Shown in pieces: positions 61,727-64,000 of a stretch of 64,000 nt of DNA. The notes beneath the pieces were generated by a model that saw nothing but the letters and a program-made list of their open reading frames with translations, did no database searches and was not told the DNA's origin. The DNA lies in NCBI RefSeq assembly GCF_001011155.1, contig NZ_CP011479.1, forward strand, positions 638,501 through 702,500, read 5' to 3'. Position numbers and translations under genes: made by a program. The stretch's first letter is position 1; each line of letters begins with the position of its first letter. The DNA is from Hoeflea sp. IMCC20628. GTDB lineage: Bacteria; Pseudomonadota; Alphaproteobacteria; Rhizobiales; Rhizobiaceae.

Positions 61727-62740
61727 TCACCCGGCTTTCGGGGTGACAAGCCCGGCGATGACATCGCGGATGCCGATGCCTTCGGCGCGGGCGGCAAAGG
61801 TCAGCGCCATGCGGTGCTGCAGGATCGGCTCGGCCAGCGCGCGGACATCGTCAATCGATGGCGCCAGCCGGCCATCATAAAGCGCGCGAGCACGGGCACA
61901 AAGCATCAGCGCCTGACCGGCGCGCGGGCCGGGGCCCCAGGACACGGTTTCGTCGACGCGTGCGTTGCCATGACCGGGACGGGCGGCGCGCACGAGTTCG
62001 AGAATGGCGTCGACCACCGATTCGGGCACCGGCATCTGCCGGATCAGCATCTGGATCGCGGCGAGGCGTTCCATGGTTATGGCCGGCCTGGCAATAGATT
62101 CCTCGGCGCCGGTGGTTTCAAGCAGGATCTGCCGTTCCGCCGCCATTTCCGGGTAGGGCACGTCGACCTGCATCAGGAAGCGGTCAAGCTGGGCTTCGGG
62201 AAGCGGGTAGGTGCCTTCCTGTTCCAGCGGGTTCTGGGTGGCCAGCACATGGAAGGGACGCGGCAGATCATGCGGTGCGCCGGCGACGGTGACATGATAT
62301 TCCTGCATCGCCTGCAGCAGCGCCGACTGGGTGCGCGGCGAGGCGCGGTTGATTTCATCGGCCATCAGAAGCTGGGTGAACACCGGGCCCGGCACAAAGC
62401 GGAACGAGCGCCGTCCGGTCTCGTCCTGATCCATGACTTCGGAGCCCAGAATATCCGATGGCATCAGGTCAGGGGTGAACTGGATGCGGTTGGTGCTCAG
62501 CCCCAGCACGGTGCCAAGCGTGGCGACAAGCTTGGTCTTGGCAAGCCCGGGAACACCGACGAGCAGGGCGTGGCCGCCGGACAAAACCGCAAGCAGGGTC
62601 TGTTCGACGACTTTCTCCTGACCAAAGATGACTTTCGACACCGCCTGTCTGACAGCGGAGATATCCGCAAGTGCGTGCTCTGCGGCCGCGATTGCGGCTT
62701 TCGCGTCAATTGGCTGTGTGACAGTGTCGATACGTCCCAT
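61727..62740 (-). CDS. MoxR-family AAA+ ATPase
   Basis: 337 aa from ATG 62740 (GGAG 6 nt upstream). Walker A GVPGLAKTK, MDQDETGRRSFRFVPGPVFTQLLMADEINRASPRTQSALLQAMQE (Walker B), sensor I VLATQNPLEQEGTYPLPEAQLDRF and AAA lid. MoxR ATPases act as chaperones for vWA-domain proteins or metal insertion; this one leads the operon with DUF58, DUF4159 and the GATase-like protein. Confidence 0.92.
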   Translation of the reverse strand: MGRIDTVTQPIDAKAAIAAAEHALADISAVRQAVSKVIFGQEKVVEQTLLAVLSGGHALLVGVPGLAKTKLVATLGTVLGLSTNRIQFTPDLMPSDILGSEVMDQDETGRRSFRFVPGPVFTQLLMADEINRASPRTQSALLQAMQEYHVTVAGAPHDLPRPFHVLATQNPLEQEGTYPLPEAQLDRFLMQVDVPYPEMAAERQILLETTGAEESIARPAITMERLAAIQMLIRQMPVPESVVDAILELVRAARPGHGNARVDETVSWGPGPRAGQALMLCARARALYDGRLAPSIDDVRALAEPILQHRMALTFAARAEGIGIRDVIAGLVTPKAG

Positions 62741-62855
62741 GGAATTCTCCGCGCGTTCCTGTTCGAAGCTGCCAAACAGCTTATTCTACCCTGAAAGGCT
62801 GACAAGAGCAGTTCGGTTGACTATCTGATACCTATACTCATAGCTGGACAGGACA

Positions 62856-63476
62856 ATGGCAAAAACAAGGACTACCGAGAAAACAGATGCCGCCGGTCTG
62901 GCGGCGCTGATTTCGCGCGCCCAGGGCGACCGCAATGCCGGCAAGGATGGCTTGCCGCCGGTTGAGCACTGGAATCCGCCCTATTGCGGCGATATCGACA
63001 TGGAAATCCGTGCTGACGGCACCTGGTTCTATATGGGGACACCCATCGGTCGACCGGCGCTGGTACGGCTTTTTTCCACGGTTTTGCGCGGTGACGAGGA
63101 CGGCAAGATCTATCTGGTCACGCCTGTGGAAAAGATCGGGATCCGTGTCATTGACGCCCCATTCCTGGCCGTCGAGATGACGGTTGCCGAGGAAGAGGAT
63201 GGTCAGGTGCTGATATTCCGCACCAATGTCGGCGATGTGGTGCGTGCCGGGCCGGACAATCCGCTGCGATTCGTCACCACCGGCGATACCGACCAGCTCA
63301 AGCCCTATCTCATGGTGCGCGGCCGGCTTGAAGCCCTGGTCAACCGGGCTGTGACCTACGACCTTCTGGCGCTCGGCGAGGAAGCCGTGATTGACGGTGA
63401 AAACATGTTCGTCATCCGCTCGGCCGGTGCGGTGTTCCCGGTGATGCCGATGGCAAAGCTAGAGGCGCAGCTTTGA
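62856..63476 (+). CDS. DUF1285 family protein
   Basis: 206 aa. Recognisable DUF1285 features: PPVEHWNPPYCGDIDMEIRADGTWFYMGTPIGRPALVRLFSTVLR and EKIGIRVIDAPFLAVEM. Small cytoplasmic protein of unknown function. It precedes a Nudix CoA pyrophosphatase with overlapping codons (TTGA), as seen in many rhizobia, where the pair often continues to a tRNA nucleotidyltransferase gene. It is divergent from moxR. Confidence 0.88.
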   Translation: MAKTRTTEKTDAAGLAALISRAQGDRNAGKDGLPPVEHWNPPYCGDIDMEIRADGTWFYMGTPIGRPALVRLFSTVLRGDEDGKIYLVTPVEKIGIRVIDAPFLAVEMTVAEEEDGQVLIFRTNVGDVVRAGPDNPLRFVTTGDTDQLKPYLMVRGRLEALVNRAVTYDLLALGEEAVIDGENMFVIRSAGAVFPVMPMAKLEAQL

Positions 63477-64000
63477 CCGGTGCGACTTCCGACTTTCCGT
63501 TGAGGTTTGATGCGCAAGATTTTCGCCGGCGTGCCCATGGTCACGATCCGGAGCGGGCTTTCGGGCTCGAGCCGGCGCATCTCGGCCATGGTGATCACGT
63601 GCTGAATCCGACACTGGTCTCCAGTCTCGCCGGCGTCAAACTGCGCGATGCGGCAGTGTTGGTTCCTGTGACCGATGCCGGAACTCTCTCCCAGGTGATC
63701 CTGACGCGGCGCACGACGACGATGCGCAAGCATTCGGGCCAGGTGGCGTTCCCCGGCGGCGCCATTGATCCCGAGGACGGCAGCCCAGAAATTGCCGCCA
63801 TGCGCGAGGCTGAAGAGGAAATCGGGCTTGATCGGCAATTCGTTGAACCGATCGGGCGGCTTCCGGTTTACATGACCACAACCGGATTCCGGATTACGCC
63901 GGTGCTGGCAGTGGTGCGGCCCGGTTATACCATCACCCCGAACCCGGACGAAGTTGATGCGGTGTTTGAAACGCCGCTGTCCTTCCTGATGGATCCTGCC
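63473..64000 (+). CDS. CoA pyrophosphatase (Nudix), 3' end outside window
   Basis: Open from TTG 63473, overlapping the DUF1285 stop (TTGA), to the last base of the window (176 codons). The CoA/Nudix signatures are clear: LTRRTTTMRKHSGQVAFPGGAIDPEDGSPEIAAMREAEEEIGLD, with the PROSITE UPF0035-type H-x-G-Q-V-x-F-P-G-G. It probably cleaves CoA or related diphosphates to phosphopantetheine and 3',5'-ADP. TTG is inferred from the overlap and lack of any closer ATG. Confidence 0.9.
   Translation, partial: MTGATSDFPLRFDAQDFRRRAHGHDPERAFGLEPAHLGHGDHVLNPTLVSSLAGVKLRDAAVLVPVTDAGTLSQVILTRRTTTMRKHSGQVAFPGGAIDPEDGSPEIAAMREAEEEIGLDRQFVEPIGRLPVYMTTTGFRITPVLAVVRPGYTITPNPDEVDAVFETPLSFLMDPA

Noticed and set aside
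61565-62794. 409-codon open frame antisense to moxR
   Set aside because: moxR has all AAA motifs; the antisense frame has none.
1-64000. CRISPR arrays, tRNA or rRNA genes
   Set aside because: No regularly spaced short repeats, no tRNA cloverleaf with TTCRA-type arm and no rRNA core sequences were noticed on reading; a dedicated scan was not possible.

Overview
The window is a 64 kb piece of an alphaproteobacterial chromosome, almost certainly Hyphomicrobiales (Rhizobiales). The signs are a fused TrpE-TrpG anthranilate synthase behind a short WWW leader peptide, an Lrp-type regulator divergent from a PutA that lacks the ribbon-helix-helix domain, the carboxynorspermidine polyamine pair, a TrpL/LeuL-style leader arrangement, and the intergenic repeat families typical of rhizobia. 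A glucosylglycerol operon points to a marine or salt-exposed member such as a Hoeflea-like organism, but genus assignment is only a guess. Most genes are GC-rich. Several stretches (8.2-9.3, 12.7-14.5, 38.4-40.7 and 46.0-48.8 kb) are clearly more AT-rich and look acquired.

Layout. 1-3.1 kb: an AAA ATPase (cut by the left edge), DUF6638 and DUF2333 operon. 3.1-4.4: a LuxR-type regulator with a stand-alone PAS protein. 4.5-8.2: Lrp regulator divergent from putA. 8.2-9.3: a 1.1 kb AT-rich islet with one secreted Cys-rich protein, bounded by a 42-bp duplication of the putA 3' end. 9.35-12.6: GAF histidine kinase and fhs (formate-THF ligase). 12.7-20.3: an unknown membrane protein, extensin-like protein, divergent pyruvate kinase, DUF4342, YHYH protein, PAP2 phosphatase, DUF1206. 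20.4-21.4: two GreA/Rnk-like regulators. 21.8-25.5: trpL attenuator, trpE(G), cytochrome c, CDF transporter. 25.5-31.9: threonine dehydratase-like enzyme, EamA exporter, DEAD-box helicase, ClpP-like protease, RsgA, GNAT. 31.9-33.8: two diguanylate cyclases from a tandem duplication. 33.9-36.3: carboxynorspermidine synthase and decarboxylase.

36.4-41 kb is an accessory stretch: palindromic repeats, a GIY-YIG protein, an IS66-type element next to a truncated DUF4238 gene and a gene remnant. 40.8-45.9 returns to core genes: candidate leu leader, leuA, alpha/beta hydrolase, hypothetical membrane protein, metallophosphoesterase and Nudix. 46.0-48.8 is a second accessory stretch: P63C protein, IS630 element, small ORFs. 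48.9-52.4: ABC-2 exporter, glutathionyl-hydroquinone reductase, GNAT. 52.5-55.9: gpsA, HAD phosphatase and ggpS, which together form a complete predicted route from dihydroxyacetone phosphate to the osmolyte glucosylglycerol. 55.9-62.7: MoxR, DUF58, DUF4159 and GATase-like membrane protein operon. The right edge holds DUF1285 and a Nudix CoA pyrophosphatase cut by the window end.

All assignments are from reading the sequence; no database search was run. No rRNA, tRNA or CRISPR array was seen.
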